Below are positions 15,780 through 24,760 of a stretch of DNA of 64,000 nt, in pieces. Origin of the DNA: RGIG1995 sp045658315 (GTDB lineage: Bacteria > Bacillota > Clostridia > Oscillospirales > CAG-272). Where the stretch lies: contig JAZOUV010000040.1 of assembly GCA_045658315.1 (NCBI GenBank), forward strand, positions 1-64,000. Direction: 5' to 3'. The notes under the pieces are model-generated. The model was given only the letters and a program-made list of their open reading frames with translations. It was not told the origin of the DNA and did no database searches. Within the stretch, counting starts at the first letter, position 1. Every line of letters begins with the position of its first letter. The translations under genes and the position numbers were made by a program.

Positions 15780-17099
15780 TTAAAGACCCTTCTGCATTTC
15801 TTCAACTGCCTCAAGAACTGCATTTGCCATGTACTCAACCTGCTCATCATCAATACCGTAAAGAGGAAGGTGTGTGAATCTGTGGTCAAATACTTCATTA
15901 GCTACAGGGCAAGAAGCAGACATAGCGTCTACGTCATAACCGAGCTGCTTAAGAATGTTGAATCTGTAAAGAGGACCGAAGTGAGGAAGGTTTGTAACGC
16001 CCTTAGCTTCGAGTTTCTTTCTGAGCACCTGAACGTCACCGCCTGCCTTTGCAGGATCGATCTGGAGCAAGTAGAGGTGGAATGTAGGAAGAATGTCATC
16101 GCCGCCGATATCCTGAGGAATAATAGCATCGTTAGCCTTAAACTTTTCTGTAAGGTAAGCTGCGTTAGCACGTCTCTTAGCAATAATTTCTTCGTTACGA
16201 GCTACCTGGAGTTTAAGACCGATAGCCTGAATTTCTGTTGTAGAGCTGTTGAGAGCTACGAAAGGACCGTATTTACCGGGCATAGCGTCAACGTTATAGA
16301 ACCAGTTGTCAATAGGCTTAGCACCGAAGTCAGAGCCGAAGAATCTGCAACGAGGCATCAAAGGACGCATTTCTTTAACGTTTGTGCAAACGATACCGCC
16401 TTCACCGAAGGATGTAACGTTCTTAACTTCGTGGAATGAGAATGAACCGAAGTCGCCGATTGTACCGATTCTCTTGCCCTTGTAAATTGCACCGAATGCG
16501 TGAGCTGCGTCTTCAAGAACAACAATATCCTTGTTGTATTCCTTTGTAACCTTCATAATCTCTTCCATGTTACAGGGGTAACCACCGATATGTACCGGAA
16601 CTACCATCTTTGTCTTGGGAGAGAGCTTCTTCTTGAGGTCTTCGGGATCCATGTTGATTGTGTTGGGAGCAACGTCACAGATAACGATCTTTGCACCAAC
16701 AGAAAGAGGATAAGCCATTGTAGCGATAAATGTGATAGCGGGAACGATAACTTCATCGCCGGGGCCAATGTTTGCATACTTATAAGCAATCTCGAAACCT
16801 GCTGTAGCATTTGTTACGAAGAGGGAGTTTTCTGTTTCGAGGTACTTATCACAAGCTTCTTCAGCAGCCTGAACGTGTACGTCGAGAGAGAGCTTGCCGG
16901 GAGCTCTTGATACTTTGTCGAGGTCGTAGATTTTGTCAGCAACTGCCTTGAGTGCTGTGTCATACTCTTCGCCCTGTCCCTGCATCATAAACTCAATAAC
17001 TTTCATAAGGTCAGCCGCATTGTAGTTTTCACCTACTGCAGGCCACGGAACTCTGGTTTCACCAGTGTTATAACGGAAATCCGATGCTTTCTTTTTCAT
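15780..17099 (-). CDS. DegT/DnrJ/EryC1/StrS-family PLP aminotransferase
   Basis: 439 residues, somewhat longer than the usual 370-400 because of an N-terminal extension of about 60 residues. The PLP-binding fold is clear: ATAGFEIAYKYANIGPGDEVIVPAITF (about 97-123), VLEDAAHAFGAIYKGKRIG with the Asp that contacts PLP, and FSFHEVKNVTSFGEGG with the Schiff-base Lys. Members aminate keto-sugars for cell-surface glycans, but no nucleotide-sugar genes are nearby, so the substrate is unknown. AAGGAG sits 8 bases before the start. It is monocistronic with its own terminator. Base composition matches the neighbours. Confidence 0.88.
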   Translation of the reverse strand: MKKKASDFRYNTGETRVPWPAVGENYNAADLMKVIEFMMQGQGEEYDTALKAVADKIYDLDKVSRAPGKLSLDVHVQAAEEACDKYLETENSLFVTNATAGFEIAYKYANIGPGDEVIVPAITFIATMAYPLSVGAKIVICDVAPNTINMDPEDLKKKLSPKTKMVVPVHIGGYPCNMEEIMKVTKEYNKDIVVLEDAAHAFGAIYKGKRIGTIGDFGSFSFHEVKNVTSFGEGGIVCTNVKEMRPLMPRCRFFGSDFGAKPIDNWFYNVDAMPGKYGPFVALNSSTTEIQAIGLKLQVARNEEIIAKRRANAAYLTEKFKANDAIIPQDIGGDDILPTFHLYLLQIDPAKAGGDVQVLRKKLEAKGVTNLPHFGPLYRFNILKQLGYDVDAMSASCPVANEVFDHRFTHLPLYGIDDEQVEYMANAVLEAVEEMQKGL

Positions 17100-17421
17100 T
17101 GTAAAATCTCCTTTTATAAAAGAAATTAAAATATTTTTCTATTTATATTAATTATATCACCGGCAAATATGCTTGTCAATAAAAACTTTCCAAATATTTT
17201 ATATCAAAAAGAGTAAAAAATATAATTTTTTCACAAAAAAATGTACAATACACTCCCGACTGGACAAAACAACTCCCGCTAATACATACTCAAATTAAAC
17301 AACGTTGATTATTAATGTAATAACGTATCGTTTTTAAAAATTTAATTCAGCCTATCCAAAAACGACAAAATCTTTACGCATTTTATGTTACCATATTTCT
17401 CGCAACAAAACAAAAAGGCAG
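17100..17421. promoter_or_regulatory. Divergent control region degT-like / spoIIGA
   Basis: This 322-bp AT-rich stretch carries no gene. CGACAAA at 17363-17369 and GGACAAAA near 17262 loosely resemble Spo0A boxes. In Bacillus spoIIG is switched on by Spo0A, so such sites would be expected before spoIIGA. The resemblance is partial, and I see no confident -35/-10 pair. Confidence 0.25.
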
Positions 17422-18303
17422 GTGGTCCGCCCTATTGAAAGAATAATATACGGTGACGTGCTGATGATAATAAACTTCAGCATGGACTTTCTTGCTCTTT
17501 ATATAACCGCAAAAATCATGCATATAAGGCTTAAGTCAAAAAGAATTACACTGTCCGCCCTGCTCGGAGCTGTTTACTCGCTCATTATTCTGTCCTTGAA
17601 TCTGACAGGAATCATAAGCGGAATAATAAGCCTTGCCGCAGCGTTTTTACTTACGTTTACAGCCTACGGAAAACAAAAACCTATTGTATTTTTAAAAAAT
17701 ACGGCTGTTTTCTACATAGTCAACTTTGCTCTGGGCGGCGGTATAACCGCAATTTGCAATCTGCTCAATATGTGGCAGAGCAAAAGAAATCTTATGATAA
17801 ACGGTTCTTTCGACGTGCTTTACGGCGATCTTCCCTTCGGCGTATTGGTAATACTTGCTGCCGTATGCGGACTATTTTCTCTTTTGTCAGGTAAGCTTAT
17901 TAAGAAAAAAAATGCCGAAAAAACTTGTATTCTTAATATTTCATTGAACCAAGCATCAATCTCCCTTCAAGCACTTGTCGATTCGGGTAATCTGCTCAGA
18001 GAACCAATAAGCGGGAAACCGGTCATAATTACTTCATTCAACAGTATGAGAAAGCTTATTCCTGTTGAGCTTATCCCTCTTTTCAAAAACAAAGATACTC
18101 TTTGTCTCGAAAACACCGCCTACAGTTCAATAGTAAGAATCATACCTATATCCACGGTAAGCGGCGGCGGATTATTTTTTGCTCTTTTCCCCGATCAAGT
18201 AACGGTTGACGGAAAAGATGCCGATGTCTATATAGCCATAACCGCCGACAGCGATAATTTTGGCGGCTTCTCCGCCATAGTTCCATTTGAAATCACACAA
18301 TAA
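17422..18303 (+). CDS. spoIIGA: Sigma-E processing peptidase SpoIIGA
   Basis: About 293 residues. Membrane-embedded aspartic protease of the mother cell that removes the pro-peptide of sigma-E once SpoIIR signals from the forespore. The N-terminal half has about five membrane helices starting at IIYGDVLMIINFSMDFLALY. The soluble C-terminal half carries the catalytic Asp in ALVDSGNLLREPISGKPV and ends with a GGFSAIVP block. The start is uncertain: the GTG at 17422 overlaps the GGCAGGTGG that looks like the ribosome-binding site, and no ATG fits. It is 24 bases upstream of the preferred sigE start. Confidence 0.9.
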   Translation: MVRPIERIIYGDVLMIINFSMDFLALYITAKIMHIRLKSKRITLSALLGAVYSLIILSLNLTGIISGIISLAAAFLLTFTAYGKQKPIVFLKNTAVFYIVNFALGGGITAICNLLNMWQSKRNLMINGSFDVLYGDLPFGVLVILAAVCGLFSLLSGKLIKKKNAEKTCILNISLNQASISLQALVDSGNLLREPISGKPVIITSFNSMRKLIPVELIPLFKNKDTLCLENTAYSSIVRIIPISTVSGGGLFFALFPDQVTVDGKDADVYIAITADSDNFGGFSAIVPFEITQ

Positions 18304-18327
18304 TACTAAATGAAAAAGGTGAAAACA

Positions 18328-19038
18328 ATGTTTAAATTCATAAATCAACTTTTACAGCAAGCCAAAAAACTGATCTTAAAGAAAAAAAACGGTATATATT
18401 ACATAAACGGACCCGAAACTCTGCCTCCTCCCCTTGATACCGAAGAAGAAAATGAATGTCTCAGAAAACTTTTATTCAACGATACTGCCGCAAAAAACAA
18501 GCTTGTCGAACACAATCTTAGGCTTGTCGTATATATAGCCAAAAAGTTTGAAAACACCGGCGTGGGACTGGAAGATCTTATTTCCATAGGCACTATCGGT
18601 CTAATCAAAGCTATCAACACCTTTAATCCCGAAAAAAACATTAAAATTGCCACCTATGCAAGCCGATGTATTGAAAATGAAATACTTATGTATATAAGAA
18701 AGATCAACCACCACAAGCTTGAAATCTCCATAGACGAGCCTATCAACATTGATTGGGACGGAAATGAGCTTTTGCTCTCGGACATTTTAGGGTCGGACGG
18801 TGATTCGGTCTACAGCGATCTCGAAATGGATGAAGACAGAAAAACGGTAAAAAAAGCAATTGCCGAACTTAATGACCGAGACAGGCTTATCATTACCCTT
18901 CGTTTCGGTCTTGATTCGGGAAAAGAAAAAACACAAAAAGAAGTTGCCGATCTCCTCGGTATTTCCCAATCCTACATCTCCCGTCTCGAAAAACGTATAA
19001 TTGAAAAACTCAAAAAAGAAATCGGCAATAAGATTTGA
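18328..19038 (+). CDS. sigE: RNA polymerase sigma-E precursor (early mother-cell sigma factor)
   Basis: 236 residues from the ATG at 18328, chosen because AAGGTG lies 6 bases upstream; the ATG at 18310 has no site. The first 23 or so residues form the amphipathic pro-sequence, followed by YYINGPETLPPPL, which matches the processing site region of pro-sigma-E. Region 2 is very conserved (NLRLVVYIAKKFENTG, EDLISIGTIGLIKA, ATYASRCIENEILMYIRK). Region 4 has the helix-turn-helix TQKEVADLLGISQSYISRLEKR. It is in an operon with its protease SpoIIGA. The stop codon is 1 base from the end of convergent spoIIR. Confidence 0.96.
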   Translation: MFKFINQLLQQAKKLILKKKNGIYYINGPETLPPPLDTEEENECLRKLLFNDTAAKNKLVEHNLRLVVYIAKKFENTGVGLEDLISIGTIGLIKAINTFNPEKNIKIATYASRCIENEILMYIRKINHHKLEISIDEPINIDWDGNELLLSDILGSDGDSVYSDLEMDEDRKTVKKAIAELNDRDRLIITLRFGLDSGKEKTQKEVADLLGISQSYISRLEKRIIEKLKKEIGNKI

Positions 19039-19039
19039 A

Positions 19040-19645
19040 TTATCGGCTAAAAATCTCGGCAATATCCTCAAACCACTCAAGTATTCGGAATCGTATAACA
19101 TATTTAGGCGTCTCAGAGTCGGTAAGCACCTTTATCTGATTAGGTGTAAAGCCTGTTGCAACCAGCTCTTCTTCAGCCTCTGCCGCCTCAACACAGAGGG
19201 GCGGAAACAGCACACACCACCAATTTTGTCCGCGGCTTTCGCCGATGTTAACCTTCAAAGAGCTGTATCTGCCCGAAGGGAGTCTGACGTTACCGTATTG
19301 CCTCTCGGGATAGTACTCCTCGCTGAGCGTTACCGTTACTTCATCCTCTCTGCCCTCTTGACGTATAACCTCTTCTGCAGTCTCCTTCAGCATTTCAATA
19401 TTGTCGCTATACATCTGCTTTGCCTCAGCTATATTAGAACAGTCCGATGCCAAATCGGCAGTTTTTTCAACCAAAGCATCCCTAACAAGAAGTTTTAAAT
19501 TTTGATCCTCTGTGCTGTCAGAGTTTGCAAGAACATGAAGTCGCAGTGTGTTTTCGTATATCTCCCCCTCGTCTCTCACGGGAAGAAAAGGCATTATTAA
19601 CATAAGTAAAACGACAGAGACACAAAATGTAATTCTTTTTTTCAT
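19040..19645 (-). CDS. spoIIR: Stage II sporulation protein R (activator of SpoIIGA)
   Basis: About 201 residues. Secreted from the forespore into the intermembrane space, where it triggers SpoIIGA to cleave pro-sigma-E. An N-terminal signal or anchor (about 5-22) precedes the family motifs LRLHVLANSDSTEDQNLKL, PSGRYSSLKVNIGESRGQNW and WWCVLFPPLC. The ATG at 19645 has GAGGTGG upstream; a GTG 12 bases earlier overlaps that site. It points tail-to-tail into sigE with almost no gap, placing all three parts of the sigma-E switch in 2.2 kb. Confidence 0.94.
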   Translation of the reverse strand: MKKRITFCVSVVLLMLIMPFLPVRDEGEIYENTLRLHVLANSDSTEDQNLKLLVRDALVEKTADLASDCSNIAEAKQMYSDNIEMLKETAEEVIRQEGREDEVTVTLSEEYYPERQYGNVRLPSGRYSSLKVNIGESRGQNWWCVLFPPLCVEAAEAEEELVATGFTPNQIKVLTDSETPKYVIRFRILEWFEDIAEIFSR

Positions 19646-19773
19646 TTTTAAAACCACCTCTTTCTGTTTTGAATTATTGACATTTGTTTTCGGCTTTATT
19701 CAAATAAAATTTTCTCACAGCTTGATTATTTTGTCTTTCACAAAACAATAATTACAAAAAAGGGGGAATTTTC

Positions 19774-20058
19774 ATGTATATGGGAACACAGAAAAAAGCG
19801 GTCGTTTTAAAGCCCGGTGTAAACAGCATTATAGAAGAGGCATACTTTATATTAAAAGACGATTTTTCAAACGTAAAAGAATCGGAAATGATAAGAGAAG
19901 CCAATAAAATTCTGAAAAACAACATTGTGGGCAGTTACTTTTTTGAAAGCGAAAAAAACAAACTGTCCAAATCATCAAAAAACTGCCTGACAAGCTTTCT
20001 TCTCGGAGCATTTCTATCCTTCGTTTTGTGCACCCTTTTCTTTCTTTTAATAAAATAA
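19774..20058 (+). CDS. Small tail-anchored membrane protein
   Basis: 94 residues; family not recognised. A soluble, charged N-terminal part (about 1-68, with IIEEAYFILKDDFSNVKESEM) is followed by one hydrophobic helix at the very C-terminus (SFLLGAFLSFVLCTLFFLLI), a tail-anchor layout. AAGGGGG lies before the ATG. It is divergent from spoIIR and upstream of rnjA but has its own leader. Good coding bias and ribosome-binding site suggest it is real; the function is unknown. Confidence 0.6.
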   Translation: MYMGTQKKAVVLKPGVNSIIEEAYFILKDDFSNVKESEMIREANKILKNNIVGSYFFESEKNKLSKSSKNCLTSFLLGAFLSFVLCTLFFLLIK

Positions 20059-20101
20059 AATGCAACAAATGATTTTTCTTCATACTATATTCATATTTTT
20101 C

Positions 20102-20110
20102 TGTTATAAT
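20102..20110 (+). promoter_or_regulatory. Extended -10 promoter upstream of rnjA leader
   Basis: TGTTATAAT is a textbook extended -10 element (TGn plus TATAAT); the -35 region is weak. Transcription would start near 20117 and give a 190-base leader before rnjA. Confidence 0.5.
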
Positions 20111-20116
20111 AGCTCA

Positions 20117-20267
20117 GAAATTAATTGTGCGTTTTAAAAAAGCATAAGAACAATGTTGTTTTCTCCATCACGGAAAATTTGTGCAGATCGCCCGGCACAC
20201 CGCATTTTCTTATGTACATATTAAAAAGCAAAGCGTGGTTTTTTTAACATGCTTTGTCTTTTCGTTT
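20117..20267 (+). ncRNA. Candidate structured leader or small RNA before rnjA
   Basis: The leader can fold with a closing stem GCGTTTTA / TAAAAAGC, an inner perfect stem CATAAGAA / TTCTTATG, and an apical region with GATCGCCCGGCACACCGCA. A terminator-like hairpin follows at 20224-20262. Its 5' arm reuses bases of the closing stem, so the two folds compete, as in attenuators. No riboswitch class that I know matches. It may equally be a free small RNA ending at the hairpin. Confidence 0.35.
20224..20267 (+). terminator. Terminator or attenuator in rnjA leader
   Basis: AAAAGCAAAGCGTG pairs with CATGCTTTGTCTTTT (one bulge), with a T-rich loop and T-rich tail, 40 bases before the start of rnjA. 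Confidence 0.45.
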
Positions 20268-20306
20268 TATATTTTTTGAAAAATTATTTATGTGAAAGGA
20301 CTTTTT

Positions 20307-21980
20307 ATGCCAAAAAAGAATAACGCCAAGCTTCGTGTTATAAGCCTTGGGGGCTTAAACGAAGTAGGCAAGAACATTACTGTACTTGAATATCAGGATG
20401 ACATGATTATAATCGACTGCGGTCTCGGCTTTCCCGACAACGAAATGCTGGGAGTTGACCTGGTTATCCCCGATATTTCATATCTTGAAAAAAACAGCTC
20501 AAAAATCAGAGGTATCTTCCTCACCCACGGTCATGAAGACCATATAGGTGCAATTCCCTATGTTTTACGCTCTATTTCTCCCCCTATCTACGGCACAAAA
20601 CTCACCCTCGGTATTATTGAAAATAAGCTCACCGAGCACGTTCTCGAATATGAGCCTGAGCTTATATGCGTAAAACCCGGAGATACTGTCAAGGCGGGCG
20701 TATTCAGCGTTGAATTTATTCATGTCAACCACTCCATTGCCGACGCTTGCTGTCTTGCAATAAAAACTCCTTTGGGTATGGTTATCCATTCGGGCGACTT
20801 CAAGCTTGACCTCACCCCCGTTGACGGCGGTATGATGGATATTACAAGATTGGGAGAATTAGGCAATAAGGGCATTACTCTGCTTCTTTGCGAGTCAACC
20901 AATGCAGAAGAGCCCGGTTACACAATGTCGGAAAAAACTGTCGGTGCATCCTTAGAAAATATCTTTATGCACCACAAGGACAAAAGAATCGTTATTGCAA
21001 CATTCTCCTCGAATGTCCACCGAGTTCAGCAGATAATCAATACCAGCGAAAAATACGGCCGTAAGGTTGCCGTACTCGGCAGAAGCATGGTAAACATTGT
21101 CCACGCGGCAAATGAACTTGGTTATATGAACATTCCCGAAGGGACACTTATTGATATAAACGAGATCAAACGTTTTCGTCCGGATCAACTGACTCTTGTT
21201 ACGACCGGAAGCCAAGGAGAGCCCATGTCCGCCCTCTACAGAATGGCATTCTCCGATCACGACAAGGTTACACTTGATTCAAACGACCTTGTAGTAATCA
21301 GTGCACACCCTATTCCGGGAAATGAAAAGCTGGTCAATAAGATTATTAATGAGCTTATGAAAAAAGGTGTCTCAGTCTTTCAGGACAATCTTATTGAAGT
21401 CCACGTTTCCGGACACGGATGTCAGGAAGAGCTTAAATTGATGCACGCACTTACAAAACCCAAATATTTTGTACCCATTCACGGTGAATGCAGACACCTT
21501 ATGCAACACAGAAATCTTGCTCTCCAAATGGGTATGCCCCCCGAAAATATACTTGTCAGCGATATCGGCAAGGTTATCGAGGTGGATAAAAAAGGCATAC
21601 GCTTCAACGGTACGGTACCTTCGGGCAAGGTACTTGTCGACGGTTACGGCGTAGGCGACGTAGGTAATATTGTCCTCAGAGACAGGCGTCACCTTGCACT
21701 CGACGGGCTTATTGTCGTCGTGGCTACGGTTGATATTGAAGAACGCACGGTTATTTCTGGACCCGATATTATTTCGAGAGGCTTTGTTTACGTCAGAGAA
21801 GCAGAAGAACTGCTTGAGACTGTTAAAGAAATCGCTACAGATGCACTTTGGGACTGTCTTGAAGATGATATAACCGATTGGACTCATATTAAAAACCGCG
21901 TTAAGGATAAAGTAAGCAGATATTTGGTGGACAAAACCAATCGAAAGCCTATGATATTACCTTTGATTATGAATGTGTAA
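20307..21980 (+). CDS. rnjA: Ribonuclease J
   Basis: About 557 residues. 5'-to-3' exoribonuclease and endonuclease for mRNA turnover and rRNA maturation. It has the metallo-beta-lactamase core with FLTHGHEDHIGAIP (metal-binding His/Asp), the beta-CASP region with IVIATFSSNVHRVQQ and TGSQGEPMSAL, then HVSGHGCQEELKLM and PIHGECRHLMQH, and a C-terminal domain. The ATG at 20307 follows AAAGGA at good spacing; the GTG 15 bases upstream overlaps that site. A long structured leader precedes it. Confidence 0.94.
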   Translation: MPKKNNAKLRVISLGGLNEVGKNITVLEYQDDMIIIDCGLGFPDNEMLGVDLVIPDISYLEKNSSKIRGIFLTHGHEDHIGAIPYVLRSISPPIYGTKLTLGIIENKLTEHVLEYEPELICVKPGDTVKAGVFSVEFIHVNHSIADACCLAIKTPLGMVIHSGDFKLDLTPVDGGMMDITRLGELGNKGITLLLCESTNAEEPGYTMSEKTVGASLENIFMHHKDKRIVIATFSSNVHRVQQIINTSEKYGRKVAVLGRSMVNIVHAANELGYMNIPEGTLIDINEIKRFRPDQLTLVTTGSQGEPMSALYRMAFSDHDKVTLDSNDLVVISAHPIPGNEKLVNKIINELMKKGVSVFQDNLIEVHVSGHGCQEELKLMHALTKPKYFVPIHGECRHLMQHRNLALQMGMPPENILVSDIGKVIEVDKKGIRFNGTVPSGKVLVDGYGVGDVGNIVLRDRRHLALDGLIVVVATVDIEERTVISGPDIISRGFVYVREAEELLETVKEIATDALWDCLEDDITDWTHIKNRVKDKVSRYLVDKTNRKPMILPLIMNV

Positions 21981-22032
21981 GGATATAATATTCAAAAAAA
22001 TTACTTTTTTCCCAAAAAAATTGAAAATACTA

Positions 22033-22061
22033 TTGCAATTAGAATTTTTTTGTGGTACTAT
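22033..22061 (+). promoter_or_regulatory. Promoter of secG-rnr
   Basis: TTGCAA (22033-22038), 17-base spacer, TACTAT (22056-22061) with an extended TGG. It lies 57 bases before secG. Confidence 0.55.
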
Positions 22062-22118
22062 ATTCCTACTGTCTAAAAATATGTAAAAAAAAGATTTAAC
22101 TAATCGGAGGTTATATAA

Positions 22119-22508
22119 ATGACTGTATTGGAAACTGTTTTGGGGGCTATACTTTTAGTAGCTGCCGTATTTATCGTTATAGCCGTACTTATGCAGGAAG
22201 GCAAATCTAAGGGTATGGGTGCTGTAGGCGGCGGAAGCTCCGACACCTTTTTTGGCAAGACCAAAGGTAAGACTTGGGAGAAGACTCTTGCTAAGCTCAC
22301 AACTATCGTTGGTGTAGTTTTTGTTGTTTTAGTTCTTGTTGTATTTGTTATTCAAAAAGATATTGACCCCGATGACCACTTCAACGAAAACTTTGATAAC
22401 CCCGACACTACTGTTGAAGAAACAACCAAAGAAGAGCCCAAAGATACAGCAGAAGTTACAACTGCAGAAACCGCTGAAGAAACAGCTGCAGAAACCTCTG
22501 CTGAATAA
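22119..22508 (+). CDS. secG: Preprotein translocase subunit SecG with acidic tail
   Basis: 129 residues, longer than the usual 75-80. Two membrane helices (about 4-24 and 60-81) flank the conserved loop LMQEGKSKGMGAVGGGSSDTFFG. SecG assists SecYE during protein export. The extra 45 C-terminal residues are almost all Thr, Glu, Asp and Ala, with AE-T repeats (ending TAETAEETAAETSAE), and would project from the membrane. CGGAGG lies before the ATG. A terminator sits between it and rnr. Confidence 0.9.
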   Translation: MTVLETVLGAILLVAAVFIVIAVLMQEGKSKGMGAVGGGSSDTFFGKTKGKTWEKTLAKLTTIVGVVFVVLVLVVFVIQKDIDPDDHFNENFDNPDTTVEETTKEEPKDTAEVTTAETAEETAAETSAE

Positions 22509-22527
22509 AACTCAGATAATTACTACG

Positions 22528-22560
22528 ATCCGCCTTCCCCAAGAAGGCGGATTATTTTTT
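22528..22560 (+). terminator. Terminator/attenuator between secG and rnr
   Basis: ATCCGCCTT and AAGGCGGAT (loop CCCCAAG) followed by TATTTTTT, 22 bases before the rnr start. Partial read-through would set the secG to rnr ratio. Confidence 0.8.
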
Positions 22561-22582
22561 AAAAATATATTGGAGTATTTTA

Positions 22583-24721
22583 ATGGAATTAAAAGAAAAA
22601 ATAAAAGATTATTTAAATGAAGAAGATATGTCATACAAGCCATATGAGCTGTACTCGGTCATTTGCGGAAGCGACTCAAACGAGTACGATGCTTTTTATA
22701 AAGCACTCGGTGCTCTTGAAAAAGAGGGCGAACTTGTCTATACAAAAAAAGGCAAGATTATGGCAGTAAAATTTTCGGGAGTAGTTAAGGGTATTTTTCG
22801 TGCTTCGGCAAGAGGCTTCGGCTTTGTTACACCCGAAGGAAATGTAACGAAGAACCGCGATATTTTTATACCTCGGGACAACACCTTTGATGCCATTGAG
22901 GGTGATACTGTTCTCGTCAGCCTAACCAAGCCTAAAAACAGAATATCGCAAGGTCAAAGCGATGAAGGAAAGATCATAAAAATTGTATCCCACGGTCTCA
23001 AAACCTATACCGGCACACTGCTCATTGCAAGGGGAAGAAATAAAGCAAGACATCTATACTATATCGTTCCCGACAACAAAAAACTGAACATTGATATTAT
23101 TATAGAAAAAAACGACCTCAACGATGCCGATATCGGAGATAAAGTCGAGGTTGAAATAACAAAATACCCGACTGCACGCAATGCAGGAAAAGGCAAAATT
23201 GTTACGGTATTCGGTGAAAGTGACTCGCTTATTGCCAACTACAACGCCGTTTTGCACAGCCACAATATAAAAACGCTCTTTCCCAAGACTGTTCTTGAAG
23301 AGGCTGACAAGCTCGCAGAAAGTGAAATTACAGTCGGAAATAGGCTTGACCTAAGAGATGAAACCATATTTACAATAGACGGCATAGATGCAAAAGACCT
23401 TGACGATGCTATATCCGTAGAAAAAATAGAAGAAGGATATATTCTCGGAGTTCACATTGCCGACGTGTCTCACTATGTAACCGAAAACTCCGATTTAGAC
23501 GAAGAAGCCTTTGTCAGAGGTACAAGTGTATATTTTGCGGACAAGGTAGTTCCCATGTTGCCCAAAGCGTTGTCAAACGGCATTTGCTCACTTAATGCAG
23601 GTGTAGACAGATATACCCTTTCCGCCTTTGTCTCGCTGGATAAAACGGGAGAGATTGTTGACGTTGACATTAAAGAAAGCATAATCAACTCAAAAGTACG
23701 AGGGGTATATTCGGAATTAAATGATGTTATTGAAAAAGATAAAGATTCCCAATATTTTAAAAAGTATTCAGGCATTTTGAGAGATGCTCTGCCCACAATG
23801 CTCGAGCTTTATGAACTATTAAGCAAAAAATCGGCAAGACGCGGTGCTCTTGATATTGAAACAAGCGAAGCGAAGATTATTGTAAACGAGTATAACGAGC
23901 CTACGGATATTCTCAAAGTTGAACGTGGAGTCACCGAAATGCTTATTGAGCAGTTTATGCTTTGTGCAAACGAGGGTGTTGCAAACTGGCTTTCGTGGAG
24001 AGAAATGCCCTGCGTCTACCGAATACACGAGGAGCCAGATCCCGAAAAAATACGAAGCTTTGATATTTTTGCATACAACCTCGGTATAAATACAACTCCT
24101 CTTCATACTAAAAAATTGCACCCGACTGCCCTCCGTAGAGTTTTGTCAGATGCAAGGGAAAAGAAGCTGGATTCCATTCTTTCAAAGATATTGCTTCGTT
24201 CCCTTATGAAAGCAAAATACTCTTCAAACTGTACGGCACACTTCGGACTTGCGATAGACAAATACTGTCATTTCACCTCGCCTATCAGACGTTATCCCGA
24301 CCTTGCTACGCACAGAATTATTAAAAAGGTATTGAGAAATGAGATAACGAAAAAAAATATCGGAAAATATACCGCCTTTGCCACCCAAGCAGCTATTTCT
24401 TCAAGTGAAAACGAGCTCAAAGCACAAATGGCGGAAAGGGATATTGAAGACCTCTACAAGTCTGTATATATGATGAACTATATCGGAGAAACCTTTAAAG
24501 GAGTTATCACAAGTGTAACGTCCTTTGGATTTTTTGTTGAACTTGAAAACACCTGTGAAGGACTTGTGCCCATATCATCACTCGACGGATATTACGACTT
24601 CGACGAAAGGAACTATACTCTCTCAAACGGCTTCGACAGATTCAGTCTCGGCATGGAAGTAGAAGTTATTATCGAAGATGTGGATATAATTACTCGCAAA
24701 ACGGATATGCGAATTATATAA
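22583..24721 (+). CDS. rnr: Ribonuclease R
   Basis: 712 residues. 3'-to-5' exoribonuclease of the RNase II family. Domains: N-terminal winged helix (about 1-60), cold-shock domains (about 65-230), catalytic RNB domain with TIDGIDAKDLDDAISVEKIEEG carrying the metal-binding Asp cluster, then HFTSPIRRYPDLATHRII, and a C-terminal S1 domain (about 640-712, GVITSVTSFGFFVELENTCEG). The order secG-rnr is common in Firmicutes; smpB, often next, is absent here. GGAG lies 8 bases before the ATG. Confidence 0.95.
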   Translation: MELKEKIKDYLNEEDMSYKPYELYSVICGSDSNEYDAFYKALGALEKEGELVYTKKGKIMAVKFSGVVKGIFRASARGFGFVTPEGNVTKNRDIFIPRDNTFDAIEGDTVLVSLTKPKNRISQGQSDEGKIIKIVSHGLKTYTGTLLIARGRNKARHLYYIVPDNKKLNIDIIIEKNDLNDADIGDKVEVEITKYPTARNAGKGKIVTVFGESDSLIANYNAVLHSHNIKTLFPKTVLEEADKLAESEITVGNRLDLRDETIFTIDGIDAKDLDDAISVEKIEEGYILGVHIADVSHYVTENSDLDEEAFVRGTSVYFADKVVPMLPKALSNGICSLNAGVDRYTLSAFVSLDKTGEIVDVDIKESIINSKVRGVYSELNDVIEKDKDSQYFKKYSGILRDALPTMLELYELLSKKSARRGALDIETSEAKIIVNEYNEPTDILKVERGVTEMLIEQFMLCANEGVANWLSWREMPCVYRIHEEPDPEKIRSFDIFAYNLGINTTPLHTKKLHPTALRRVLSDAREKKLDSILSKILLRSLMKAKYSSNCTAHFGLAIDKYCHFTSPIRRYPDLATHRIIKKVLRNEITKKNIGKYTAFATQAAISSSENELKAQMAERDIEDLYKSVYMMNYIGETFKGVITSVTSFGFFVELENTCEGLVPISSLDGYYDFDERNYTLSNGFDRFSLGMEVEVIIEDVDIITRKTDMRII

Positions 24722-24760
24722 AACTTGAATTTGCCATAAAGAAAAGCTTTTGCGGTTATT

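Noticed and set aside
20117..20267. A known riboswitch or 6S RNA before rnjA
   Set aside because: I compared it by eye with SRP, 6S, ZTP, fluoride and TPP-like signatures and found no convincing match, so it is left as an unnamed candidate.
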